Part shown: positions 34,317 to 42,338 of the stretch, in pieces
How the letters are laid out: each line of letters starts with the position of its first letter
How positions within the stretch are numbered: position 1 is the stretch's first letter
NCBI RefSeq assembly: GCF_028283785.1
Contig: NZ_JAPWKB010000008.1
Span: forward strand, 62,001-126,000
DNA: 64,000 bases
From: Paraburkholderia sp.
GTDB lineage: Bacteria > Pseudomonadota > Gammaproteobacteria > Burkholderiales > Burkholderiaceae
Reading direction: 5' to 3'
Made by a program: the position numbers and the translations under genes
The notes under the pieces: generated by a model
The model's database searches: none
What the model was told of the DNA's origin: nothing
The model's input: the letters and a program-made list of their open reading frames with translations, nothing else

Positions 34317-35252
34317 ATGACGACTGCCGATATCGGCCGCCTCGACGGCCTTACCTATCCAACCGGCATGGCCTTTATGGCCGGCCAGTACATGCCCATG
34401 TCCGAAGCGCGTATCTCCGTGCTCGACTGGGGCCTCTTGCACTCGGACGTGACCTACGACACCGTGCATGTCTGGAACGGCAAGTTTTTCAGACTCGATC
34501 TGCACCTCGCGCGGTTCCGCCGCTCGCTTGCGAAACTGCGTCTTCATGTCAGTCTCAGCGACGACGAAATCCGCGACGTGCTGGTGCAATGCGTCAAGCG
34601 TTCGGGGCTGCGCAATGCCTATGTCGAGATGCTCTGTACACGCGGTATTTCGCCCACTTTCAGTCGCGATCCGCGCGAGGCGATCAACCAGTTCGTCGCG
34701 TTTGCGGTGCCGTATGGATCGGTAGCGAATGCGCGGCAACTGAAGGAGGGCTTGCATCTGCATGTGATCGATACGGTGCGGCGCATTCCACCGGAATCCG
34801 TCGATCCGCAGATCAAGAATTACCATTGGCTCGATCTCGTGACTGCGCTTTTCGAGGGCTACGAAGCGGGCGCGGAAACGGTCGTGATCAAGGATACCGG
34901 CGGCAATATCGCCGAGGGGCCTGGCTTCAATATCTTCATCGTCCGGCAAGGCGAACTCTTTACGCCCGAGCACGGTGTACTGCATGGCATTACGCGGCGC
35001 ACGGTGTTCGATCTGGCGGCGACGCTAAGCATCCCCGCACATGCATGCGACATGAGCGAAACCGAATTGCGCGGCGCCGACGAGATCTTCATCACGTCGA
35101 CGGCGGGCGGCATCATGCCGGTGACGAAGCTGAATGGCACCAGCATTGGCGACGGCAAACCGGGGCCGTTGACGCGTGCATTGTTCGACGCTTACTGGGC
35201 CAAACACGACGATCCGGCGTGGTCGCTGACGGTGGATTACGACGCGCCTTAG
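34317..35252 (+). CDS. PLP-dependent class IV aminotransferase (D-amino-acid/branched-chain type)
   Basis: Fold-type IV aminotransferase of 311 residues starting 8 bp after the deformylase-like gene. The catalytic lysine is Lys167 in QIKNYHWLDLV. Other marks are SVLDWGLLHSDVTYDTVHVW near the N-terminus, the phosphate-binding NIAEGPGFNIFIV and the SSTxGG-like TSTAGGIMPVTK. Members include D-amino-acid transaminase, branched-chain aminotransferase and ADC lyase; the sequence alone does not separate them, though the DWGLLHSD start recalls D-amino-acid transaminases. Working with the binding protein and deformylase-like enzyme it would use the freed amino acid as amino donor. Confidence 0.9.
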   Translation: MTTADIGRLDGLTYPTGMAFMAGQYMPMSEARISVLDWGLLHSDVTYDTVHVWNGKFFRLDLHLARFRRSLAKLRLHVSLSDDEIRDVLVQCVKRSGLRNAYVEMLCTRGISPTFSRDPREAINQFVAFAVPYGSVANARQLKEGLHLHVIDTVRRIPPESVDPQIKNYHWLDLVTALFEGYEAGAETVVIKDTGGNIAEGPGFNIFIVRQGELFTPEHGVLHGITRRTVFDLAATLSIPAHACDMSETELRGADEIFITSTAGGIMPVTKLNGTSIGDGKPGPLTRALFDAYWAKHDDPAWSLTVDYDAP

Positions 35253-35471
35253 CAGCGGCGGTAAAACGCTAGCTCCTGCTATCGATCCACCGCTTCTGGT
35301 CGCATCCGGAAGAGCGAGCCGTGCTTCGTCGGCTCACGCGACGCTGCGATTTTCGCGGGAGGCCAACTACCGAGGTTCGAGTCGTCCGAGACGGGCGTCA
35401 TTCTGCAGCAGCACATATGAACGGCGCGAAGCGGAGCCTGGGGCCGGCAAGCCGGGCAGCGTACGTAGCGA

Positions 35472-36464
35472 TCATGCGAGATCAACGGTGCGGACAAACT
35501 TCAGCAGTTGGTCGCTGACCTCGGCGGCGGCCTCATGTTGAACCCAGTGCCCCACGTTATCGAGTTCGAGTGCCCCCGCAAGGCCCGGCAAGCCGGCACG
35601 AAGGTGCTCCAGGCCAAGCGGATAGAGCTCCTTCAGACCGTCTGCGTTGCCCCAGATAAAAAATGACGGCTGAACGATCTTCGCGCCCTTCCACGGAGCG
35701 GACAAGTTGAAATACAGCTCGGCCGCGCGGTAGTAATTCAACCCTCCGTGGAAACCGGTACGGTGAAATTCCGCGATGTTATGCGCGACGTAGTCCGCTG
35801 GCGCCCACGCAGGCAACGGTCCCGGGGCAGCACGATGAAGGCTTCGAGCCGGATCCATTGGGCTCCACTGGAGGCCGGCCGGCGCAGTACCCGATGCCCA
35901 ATACAGAATGCCGGGAATGGTCACCGCGGCGTTGGCCCAGATCTCGTCCGCGTCGGCCCGAATCTGCTCGAACATATAGAACTTGTTTTGATGCCCCGCT
36001 TTTCGCATTGTGTCGAAAACACTGACGTCTCCGCGCGGCACGAAAGGCACACTGAGGCCGAATACCGCCGCGAATCTGTCCGGGCGCATCAGCGCCGCGT
36101 TCCACGCGTGCGTCGCCCCCCAGTCATGACCGACGAGGACGGCACGGGAAATCTCTAGCGCATCGAGCAGACCCACCAGGTCGCCTGTCGTGTGCAAAGG
36201 GGTGTACAGGCTTGCGTCGGCAGGAGCCGAGCTGAGCCCATAACCCCGCATATCCGGAGCAATTGCTCGATATCCCGCCGACGCGATCGCTTTCATCTGC
36301 CGGCGCCACGTATAGGAGGTGTCCGGAAAGCCGTGGCAGAACAGCACGACTGGCCCGTCCCCCTGCTCCGTCACATGCAAGGTAATGCCGTTGGTCTCGA
36401 TGTCATAGTGTTTTATGCCTTCGCTGGAATATGCTGCCATCTCATCGCTGTTCGAGGCACTCAT
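35472..36464 (-). CDS. Alpha/beta hydrolase, epoxide-hydrolase-like
   Basis: Alpha/beta-hydrolase of 330 residues in the soluble epoxide hydrolase group. The oxyanion motif HGFPD (44-48), the nucleophile elbow GHDWGA with Asp114 and the catalytic His306 in NVGHWVQHE are seen. Asp as nucleophile points to an epoxide hydrolase or haloalkane-dehalogenase-type ester mechanism rather than a serine esterase. AAAGGAG upstream of the ATG ending at 36464 fixes the start, eight codons inside a GTG-initiated frame. A related hydrolase gene follows the same strand 61 bp upstream, suggesting a two-gene operon. Confidence 0.9.
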   Translation of the reverse strand: MSASNSDEMAAYSSEGIKHYDIETNGITLHVTEQGDGPVVLFCHGFPDTSYTWRRQMKAIASAGYRAIAPDMRGYGLSSAPADASLYTPLHTTGDLVGLLDALEISRAVLVGHDWGATHAWNAALMRPDRFAAVFGLSVPFVPRGDVSVFDTMRKAGHQNKFYMFEQIRADADEIWANAAVTIPGILYWASGTAPAGLQWSPMDPARSLHRAAPGPLPAWAPADYVAHNIAEFHRTGFHGGLNYYRAAELYFNLSAPWKGAKIVQPSFFIWGNADGLKELYPLGLEHLRAGLPGLAGALELDNVGHWVQHEAAAEVSDQLLKFVRTVDLA

Positions 36465-36525
36465 TTCATTCACTCCTTTATTCGACACGCAGGACCCGAC
36501 GCGACTCAGGATGCCTTAGTGATGG

Positions 36526-37530
36526 TTACGACAGTCCCTTCGCGTTGAGCCAGGAGCTGATTACCTGGATGAGTTCGGCCTTGTGTTCGAGCGGAAGCCA
36601 GTGGCCTGCGCGCAGCGTCGCCACCGACAGATCCGTGCAGGCATTTCGCATGGGCTCGCCGAGAGCGCTGCGGGTGATGTCGCAGATACCATCGAATTCG
36701 CCATTCACGAACAGCACCGGCTGGCTGAGGCGGCCGCTGTCAGGCGCAGTTCGAGCGTAGACGAGGTTGGCGTCATCGTTCAGATACCAGGCGTTCCCCG
36801 GACGAAAACCGGTCACACGGAACGCATCGACCAGCGCGTTGAAGTCAGCAGATGGCCAGAGCGCAGCGTCCGGAGCCACCGACGGCGCGCGACGTGCAGA
36901 ACCGAACCAGCCGCCATTGCGCGAGACCAGCGCAGACCGTGAGATGTGACCCACGGAACCCGGATCTCCAGACCGATAGATCGCCGCCAGTGTCGCCGCT
37001 ATGTCAGCATTGAAGTCGGCAACGGTATGATCGAAATGCGTCGTATAGAAGCGGTAATAGTCCCATTGCCCGTCGGGATAGCAGTCGGCGGGATAGAGCG
37101 TGCGATCGACCAGAGGCAGCAGGCTGCGCAACCCGAAGCTTTCAGGCATATACGGAACGGAGACGAAAACCACTGCGCGGCTGCGCTTCGCGTGATGCGC
37201 AGCGAGCGCCCCGGCCACCGGGCTTCCGAGATCGTGGCCGACCCATATTGCCGGACTCGCGCCCAGATGGTCATGAAGCGCGATCAGGTCGTCAACCACC
37301 TCTTTGAGCGCATAGGCATCGGGCGCGCCGGGTGTCGACGACCCGCCGTACCCGCGCATGTCCGGCGCAATGCAGCGCCAGCCCTCCGACGCGAAAGCCT
37401 CGATCTGCGCGCGCCACATCAGACCGACCCCAGGCCAGCCGTGAAGGAAAATCATCAATGGCCCCTCGGCAGGACCTGCCTCCCAATAGTGCGTGGAATG
37501 ACGGGGCGAGGCGAAGGTGTGGGCGATCAT
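36526..37530 (-). CDS. Alpha/beta hydrolase, epoxide-hydrolase-like (second copy)
   Basis: Alpha/beta-hydrolase of 334 residues related to its downstream neighbour but clearly diverged. HGWPG (30-34) forms the oxyanion loop, GHDLGSP holds nucleophile Asp100 and GHWLPLEH provides His310. The cap region contains Tyr-rich segments (DYYRFYTTHF) such as those that activate epoxides. The start is the ATG ending at 37530; upstream codons in the frame resemble non-coding sequence. First gene of a probable operon with 35472-36464. Substrates are unknown; the family acts on epoxides, halides or esters. Confidence 0.88.
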   Translation of the reverse strand: MIAHTFASPRHSTHYWEAGPAEGPLMIFLHGWPGVGLMWRAQIEAFASEGWRCIAPDMRGYGGSSTPGAPDAYALKEVVDDLIALHDHLGASPAIWVGHDLGSPVAGALAAHHAKRSRAVVFVSVPYMPESFGLRSLLPLVDRTLYPADCYPDGQWDYYRFYTTHFDHTVADFNADIAATLAAIYRSGDPGSVGHISRSALVSRNGGWFGSARRAPSVAPDAALWPSADFNALVDAFRVTGFRPGNAWYLNDDANLVYARTAPDSGRLSQPVLFVNGEFDGICDITRSALGEPMRNACTDLSVATLRAGHWLPLEHKAELIQVISSWLNAKGLS

Positions 37531-37978
37531 GGCAGGTACTTTCTCGGGTGTGGTCGTCCGGGAAGGACGCGGTCTTCTCATTCCGTTTCGCAGCGTGGGT
37601 TCGCGAATGCAACCCAACGCGCTCCGGCTACGTCGAGAGCGGGATTCTGCAAACATGAGTACGAAATAATCATCAACCACCGATCAGGAGTATTACGATA
37701 CTTCAGTTCAGATCTGGTGACTGAAACGTTCGTCGCCTTCCCAATTAATGAACTGAGCGGCGCTTTCAAATGTCTCTCGTAAGTTTTTTATCGCTGGCGC
37801 AACTGGCGTACACGTACGGTGAATCACCATGAGTTTGCGGCGGAGATGAGCCACGTGTTGGTCGAGGAATTGACCGGCACTGCGGCAATGACGGTGGAGG
37901 CACTATCAAAAAGCACGCGGCGCTGTTCGACTGACCGCGGTCCCGCAGCAAAGAAGTTGAACAAAACAGGAGCGCGTC
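37531..37978. other. Intergenic region, no intact gene
   Basis: These 448 bases separate the divergent hydrolase operon and the acetyltransferase. Composition falls towards AT-rich around 37670-37790. A plus-strand stretch near 37806-37910 reads VNHHEFAAEMSHVLVEELTG but lacks a proper start and soon hits stops; it may be a gene remnant. I could not assign it. The final bases contain the acetyltransferase ribosome-binding site (CAGGAG). Confidence 0.4.
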
Positions 37979-38710
37979 ATGCAGTCTTCCAGCATTGAAC
38001 CAGTTAGCGAAATCGCAACGGAAGAATATCTTGCCAATCCCGTCTGGGCCGCTCTGGCTGAGGCTCCCCCCGCCTTCGTGGAGCGCCACGAAGGCGGAGC
38101 CCGGTATCGGCCGGAATTTGCACCGTTCGGGGCTGCGCAAAATTACACCGCGCAAAGCGTGTCACACGTTGTGGCGATGCTCCAGCCAGGACAGCGCCTT
38201 TCATTCTTCACGGCGGGCAAGCCTGATTTGCCGCCCGGCTTCGACGTGGTGCGCGAGGCTGTGGCAAATCAGATGGTTGCTGCCACTACGTCCACCGTAT
38301 CGTCCGACGAGCGGATCGTGCGACTAGGCATCGACGACACACCGGATATGCTCCGGCTCGCCGAAATGACGGAGCCCGGACCGTTCAATCTCCGGACCAA
38401 CGAACTGGGTCACTTCTTTGGCATCAGGAAGGGTGGCCAATTGGTGGCGATGGCAGGCGAACGAATGACGGCCGGGAAGTACGTCGAAATCAGCGCCGTA
38501 TGCACGCACCCGGAATGGCGCGGGCGAGGGTTCGGTCGACAGTTGATGGAGCATCTGGCGGCAACAATCCAGGAACGCAACAGAGTACCGTTCCTTCATG
38601 TGTTCACCAATAATGTTTCCGCCGTTCGTCTGTATCGGGAGCTTGGCTATCGCGTTGCCAGGACCCTGCAACTGACGGCAATCATGAGGTCGTCGGCTGA
38701 TGGAGGGTAA
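37979..38710 (+). CDS. GNAT-family N-acetyltransferase
   Basis: Acetyl-CoA-dependent N-acyltransferase of 243 residues. The C-terminal half (about 115-235) is a GNAT/FR47-like domain with the acetyl-CoA pyrophosphate loop HPEWRGRGFGRQLM and the later VFTNNVSAVRLYRELGYRV motif; the N-terminal half is a degenerate second GNAT lobe, as in FR47-type proteins. CAGGAG sits nine bases before the ATG. The gene stands alone. The acyl acceptor cannot be inferred. Confidence 0.9.
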   Translation: MQSSSIEPVSEIATEEYLANPVWAALAEAPPAFVERHEGGARYRPEFAPFGAAQNYTAQSVSHVVAMLQPGQRLSFFTAGKPDLPPGFDVVREAVANQMVAATTSTVSSDERIVRLGIDDTPDMLRLAEMTEPGPFNLRTNELGHFFGIRKGGQLVAMAGERMTAGKYVEISAVCTHPEWRGRGFGRQLMEHLAATIQERNRVPFLHVFTNNVSAVRLYRELGYRVARTLQLTAIMRSSADGG

Positions 38711-38889
38711 TTGCTACGGCGCAAGGGCGGGGCGAGCGGCGCTGGCGTTGGCCTCACAGGACGATGCATCCTGGACATTGAAGAGATGGGGCACTCATAG
38801 GCAGAAACTGGCCACGCATCAGCGTATTGTGCAGGTCGCCGTTGCAAGAGACTACCCCATCCCGACCCATTGCTGTCAGTCGATACCCC

Positions 38890-39333
38890 TCAACCAACGT
38901 TCGATTTCAAGCCGTCAGCAGACACACTCCTCGCGACCGAATCCCGCTGCACAGCGACGCACTTGATCTCGACCAGCAAGCCTGGATGTGCGAGTTCGGC
39001 CACACCGATAGAAGTCCATGCGCAAGTACCGCGCGGAAAAATCCGATTTTTTACCTCGCGAAATATGGGCATATGCGCATGCATTTGCACGTGGTAAGTC
39101 GTCATATCGACGACATCTTCGAAAGTACACCCGGCCGCCTCAAGCACCACCCGGAGGTTCTCCCAGCACGCGACAAACTGTGTCTCCGGATCCGCGATCA
39201 CTTCGAGGTCGGCGGTACGTCCGACCTGTCCAGCGCAGAACACCGTAGCACCCACCTTGACGGCCGGTACATAACCCGCGCGTTCAACAATACGCTGCAT
39301 CGTCGGCGGCACGATCAATTCTCGGTCTGCCAT
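38890..39333 (-). CDS. RidA/YjgF-family protein lacking the catalytic Arg
   Basis: Small YjgF/YER057c/UK114-fold protein of 147 residues. The fold is clear from AGYVPAVKVGATVFCAGQVGR, NLRVVLEAAGCTFEDVVDMT and the C-terminal VEIKCVAVQ. In E. coli RidA the imine-binding Arg105 lies in VARLPK; here the same place reads VAELAH, with Glu instead of Arg, so 2-aminoacrylate deaminase activity is unlikely. It belongs to an uncharacterised Rid subgroup, often linked to catabolic operons. The ATG ending at 39333 is chosen because upstream residues are not conserved-looking. Confidence 0.88.
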   Translation of the reverse strand: MADRELIVPPTMQRIVERAGYVPAVKVGATVFCAGQVGRTADLEVIADPETQFVACWENLRVVLEAAGCTFEDVVDMTTYHVQMHAHMPIFREVKNRIFPRGTCAWTSIGVAELAHPGLLVEIKCVAVQRDSVARSVSADGLKSNVG

Positions 39334-39462
39334 GTGTTTGTCCGTTAGAGTCAGGAAAGCGGTCATCGACCGTCGGCTAGAGCATGACTGTACACGGCCG
39401 TTTTTCCCTCTAAGCGACTCCGGGAAAAACATTAAACCGGTATCCGTTTGCACGATGGTGCG

Positions 39463-39717
39463 TTACGAGGACCACGCCGCGTTCTGCAGAACGACTCGAT
39501 ACTCATCCCGGTCCGGGACGTAAAACACCAGTAAGTCCTCATGCGTCGGCGACGGCGCAACCGGGTGTGTGCGGCATTGGGTGAACTCGAAGTGATGGTC
39601 CATTCCGGATCGTCCGAGCATCACGCCGTCGAATCCATGGTGATCCTGGAATCGAGCGAGCACGACCAGGTTGAGGGCAATCACGTCGAAATTCCTGTCT
39701 GATGAAGACGGAAGCAC
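39463..39717 (-). pseudogene. Fragment of a VOC (glyoxalase-superfamily) protein
   Basis: The frame encodes VLARFQDHHGFDGVMLG, HFEFTQCRTHPVAPSP and DLLVFYVPD, a typical half of a YycE-like VOC protein. The first beta-alpha unit before VLARF is replaced by unrelated residues, and the normal C-terminal domain after YVPDRDEY is cut off by an early stop. With about 84 residues against the usual 120-140, it is probably a decayed gene, though expression of a short protein cannot be excluded. Confidence 0.6.
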
Positions 39718-39782
39718 CGGGACGAGCGGCGGGCGCGGCCGGCGCTTAAAATAAGGTTAACCTAAACTTTCTGAATCCAATC

Positions 39783-40598
39783 ATGCGCTCATGGCGGCTC
39801 GATCGCCCCAGCCCGTCAGGACACCTGGATCTTTCGCGGGCGACCAGCCTGGTTTCATCCATCGGGAGTGACGATTCCAATGCATTTGCAGCGGAAGTCC
39901 TGAAACTGGTGGGGGAAGCGGCAGGCATCTCCCAGTGCACCGTATTTGCCTACGAATTTGGTACGCGCCCGAGGACGATCTCCGTCGCAGATCACCGTGG
40001 CGGCCGCTTTTTGCGTGACGTAGCGGATGCCTACGCCAAACGCTTCTACGCTCTCGACGGTAATCAAACGATCGTCTCGGCAAGCAGTTCCCACACCAGC
40101 TCAACCGTCCTGCTGCACCAGCAAACCAGCGAAGACGTGTTGCATGAGGACTATCGGGCTGCCTGCTATCACAAGCCCGATGTGTCAGGCCGACTGTCCC
40201 TTCTGCTGCAGCCGTCGCAGGGCATCTGGCTCTCGGTCAACCTCTATCGCGACCGTAGGCACGGACATTTTCACCAGAACGAAATCGCAATAATCGAGGC
40301 CTATGCACCGCTGATCGCGCAAGCGGCCAGGCATCATTACACGCTCTGTGGCCAGATTCAGACCGGTATTCCGCAGTTGATGTTGACCCGGGTTCGCGGA
40401 CTCTGCCCTGATTTGTCCAGGCGCGAACTGGATGTACTCTGCGGCGTTCTGGAGGGCCTTACCGCGCAAGAGATCGGCGAGTCGATGGGTGTGAATGCCT
40501 CAAGCGTCGTAACCTACCAGAAGCGCGCATTTCGTCGCCTTGGTATTTCGAGCCAGCGTCAGTTGTTCGCCTTGTGCCTGGCGTCCGCCAAAAGCTAA
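39783..40598 (+). CDS. LuxR-family transcriptional regulator
   Basis: Regulator of 271 residues with a C-terminal LuxR/GerE helix-turn-helix (about 205-265: DLSRRELDVLCGVLEGLTAQEIGESMGV and SSVVTYQKRAFRRLGI). The N-terminal 190 residues resemble a GAF-like ligand domain rather than a response-regulator receiver or an autoinducer domain. It is followed, in the same direction, by an MFS permease and FAD hydroxylase, which it probably controls in response to an aromatic compound; 230 bp separate them. Confidence 0.88.
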   Translation: MRSWRLDRPSPSGHLDLSRATSLVSSIGSDDSNAFAAEVLKLVGEAAGISQCTVFAYEFGTRPRTISVADHRGGRFLRDVADAYAKRFYALDGNQTIVSASSSHTSSTVLLHQQTSEDVLHEDYRAACYHKPDVSGRLSLLLQPSQGIWLSVNLYRDRRHGHFHQNEIAIIEAYAPLIAQAARHHYTLCGQIQTGIPQLMLTRVRGLCPDLSRRELDVLCGVLEGLTAQEIGESMGVNASSVVTYQKRAFRRLGISSQRQLFALCLASAKS

Positions 40599-40828
40599 CG
40601 CTCGATTTCCCCGTCGATCCCACGGCTGCCGCGCCTCCCCGGCACGTGGCACCTGGGGTTTCTCCTGGTCTATCGCGCCCTTCGGCATGTACCCGATTTG
40701 GGGACAGCGCTGACGGGCGGCACGCCATACTTCGGTCATCGCCACACCTCGCCCCCCGGACGAACCTGACGCGATTGCATCGAGTGCTCCGGCGTTCGAG
40801 ATAGCTTTAGATCGTGGAGACAACACAC

Positions 40829-42220
40829 ATGGAAACGACCCCATCGGCCGAGCGCGGACAGTTGCGCGGCGGGCCTTCGAACGACGCCGCGCAGCACGCC
40901 ACCAGGCTCGAGCAGCATGTGATGGCAAAAGTCTCGCGGCATTTGCTGTGGTTTCTCTTCGTTCTGTTCTTTTTCTCTTTCCTGGATCGGATCAATATCG
41001 GATTCGCCGGACTGACCATGATGAAGGATCTGGGGCTTTCGGGGACCCAGTTTGGTCTGGCCACGACGCTGTTTTACATCGCCTACATCGCGTTCGGCAT
41101 TCCCAGCAACATCGTTCTCGCGCGCATTGGCGCGAGGAAATGGATCGGGACCATCATGATCGCGTGGGGGCTGGCATCCACGGCGACGATGTTCGCGAGC
41201 AGCCCGGGCACCTTATACCTGTTGCGCGTGTTGGTCGGCGTGACCGAAGCCGGCTTTCTGCCGGGCATTCTGCTCTATATGACCTACTGGTTTCCCAGTA
41301 CGTATCGCGCCAGAGCCAACGCGTTATTCATGATCGCGATGCCGGTGACGGCCGCCGTCGGCTCCGCGTTATCGGGATACGTGCTGGCACTGGACGGGAC
41401 GCTCGGACTTAAAGGGTGGCAATGGCTATTTTTTCTGGAAGGCTTGCCGTCGGCGATCCTGGGACTGGTCGCGTTCGCTTATCTTCACGACTCGCCGGAA
41501 AAGGCAAGCTGGCTCAGTTCCGATGAAAAGCTCACGCTGTCCCGGACACTCGCTGCGGAGCACCGGACCGATCCGGTTCCGCGCACATCGACTATGAAAG
41601 AGAAGAGCCTTGTCAGCGAACTCGTGTCGCCGACGGTGATCAAGTTTGCGCTCGCGTACTTCTGTCTGGTCAACACGCTCGCGATGGTCGCGGTCTGGAC
41701 GCCGCTGATCGTGAAGAGCTTCAGCGCTGACGCGAGCAACCGCACGATCGGTCTGCTGGCTGCCATCCCGCAAATTTGCACCATCGTGGCGATGATCTGG
41801 TGGGGGAAGCGTTCCGATCGCAAGCAGGAGCGCAAGTGGCACCTGATGCTGCCCATGCTGTTCTCGGCTGCGGGCTGGCTCTGTACGGCCTACTCGGCAA
41901 ACCCCGTCGTGCAGATGCTGGGGATCTGCCTGGCGTCGGCAGGCTCATACACCGCGATGTCGATCTTCTGGACGACACCCGATCACGCGCTGAGCTTCCG
42001 GGCTCGCGCGGTCGGCATCGCGGTGATCAATGCCACGGGAAATATCGGCTCAGCGTTGAATCCGTTAGTGGTGGGCTGGCTCAAAGACCTGACCCATAGT
42101 TTCTCGGCCGGGTTGCTGTACGCAGCGGCACTGCTCGTGATCGGCGCCGTCGTCGTGGCAGTGCTGCCGATCGAGTCGACGCGCGAACGCCGCACCCAAC
42201 TTACAGGACGCGTTAGTTAG
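40829..42220 (+). CDS. MFS transporter of the anion:cation symporter (ACS) family
   Basis: Inner-membrane permease of 463 residues with twelve hydrophobic helices. The ACS family hallmarks are present: FLDRINIGFAGLTMMKDLGLS in helix 1, GIPSNIVLARIGARKWIG and GVTEAGFLPGILLYMTYWFP. Relatives import phthalate, tartrate, 4-hydroxyphenylacetate or glucarate. GGAG ten bases before the ATG at 40829 decides this start over GTG 40814. It precedes a FAD hydroxylase and a porin, so it most likely imports the aromatic substrate of that hydroxylase. Confidence 0.92.
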   Translation: METTPSAERGQLRGGPSNDAAQHATRLEQHVMAKVSRHLLWFLFVLFFFSFLDRINIGFAGLTMMKDLGLSGTQFGLATTLFYIAYIAFGIPSNIVLARIGARKWIGTIMIAWGLASTATMFASSPGTLYLLRVLVGVTEAGFLPGILLYMTYWFPSTYRARANALFMIAMPVTAAVGSALSGYVLALDGTLGLKGWQWLFFLEGLPSAILGLVAFAYLHDSPEKASWLSSDEKLTLSRTLAAEHRTDPVPRTSTMKEKSLVSELVSPTVIKFALAYFCLVNTLAMVAVWTPLIVKSFSADASNRTIGLLAAIPQICTIVAMIWWGKRSDRKQERKWHLMLPMLFSAAGWLCTAYSANPVVQMLGICLASAGSYTAMSIFWTTPDHALSFRARAVGIAVINATGNIGSALNPLVVGWLKDLTHSFSAGLLYAAALLVIGAVVVAVLPIESTRERRTQLTGRVS

Positions 42221-42338
42221 CCGGTGCTCGCTGCGCTGGTTGAGCGCGTCAGACTGTGGCGAAGTCGCCTGGCTACGACGACGGGCGATGCCCGATCCCG
42301 AGCCACACTTCGCTCAAGGATTCGTTAAGGAGCAAACG

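Noticed and set aside
35253..35471. Small open frames between the aminotransferase and hydrolase genes
   Set aside because: No ribosome-binding site, family resemblance or consistent codon use; treated as a non-coding spacer between convergent genes.
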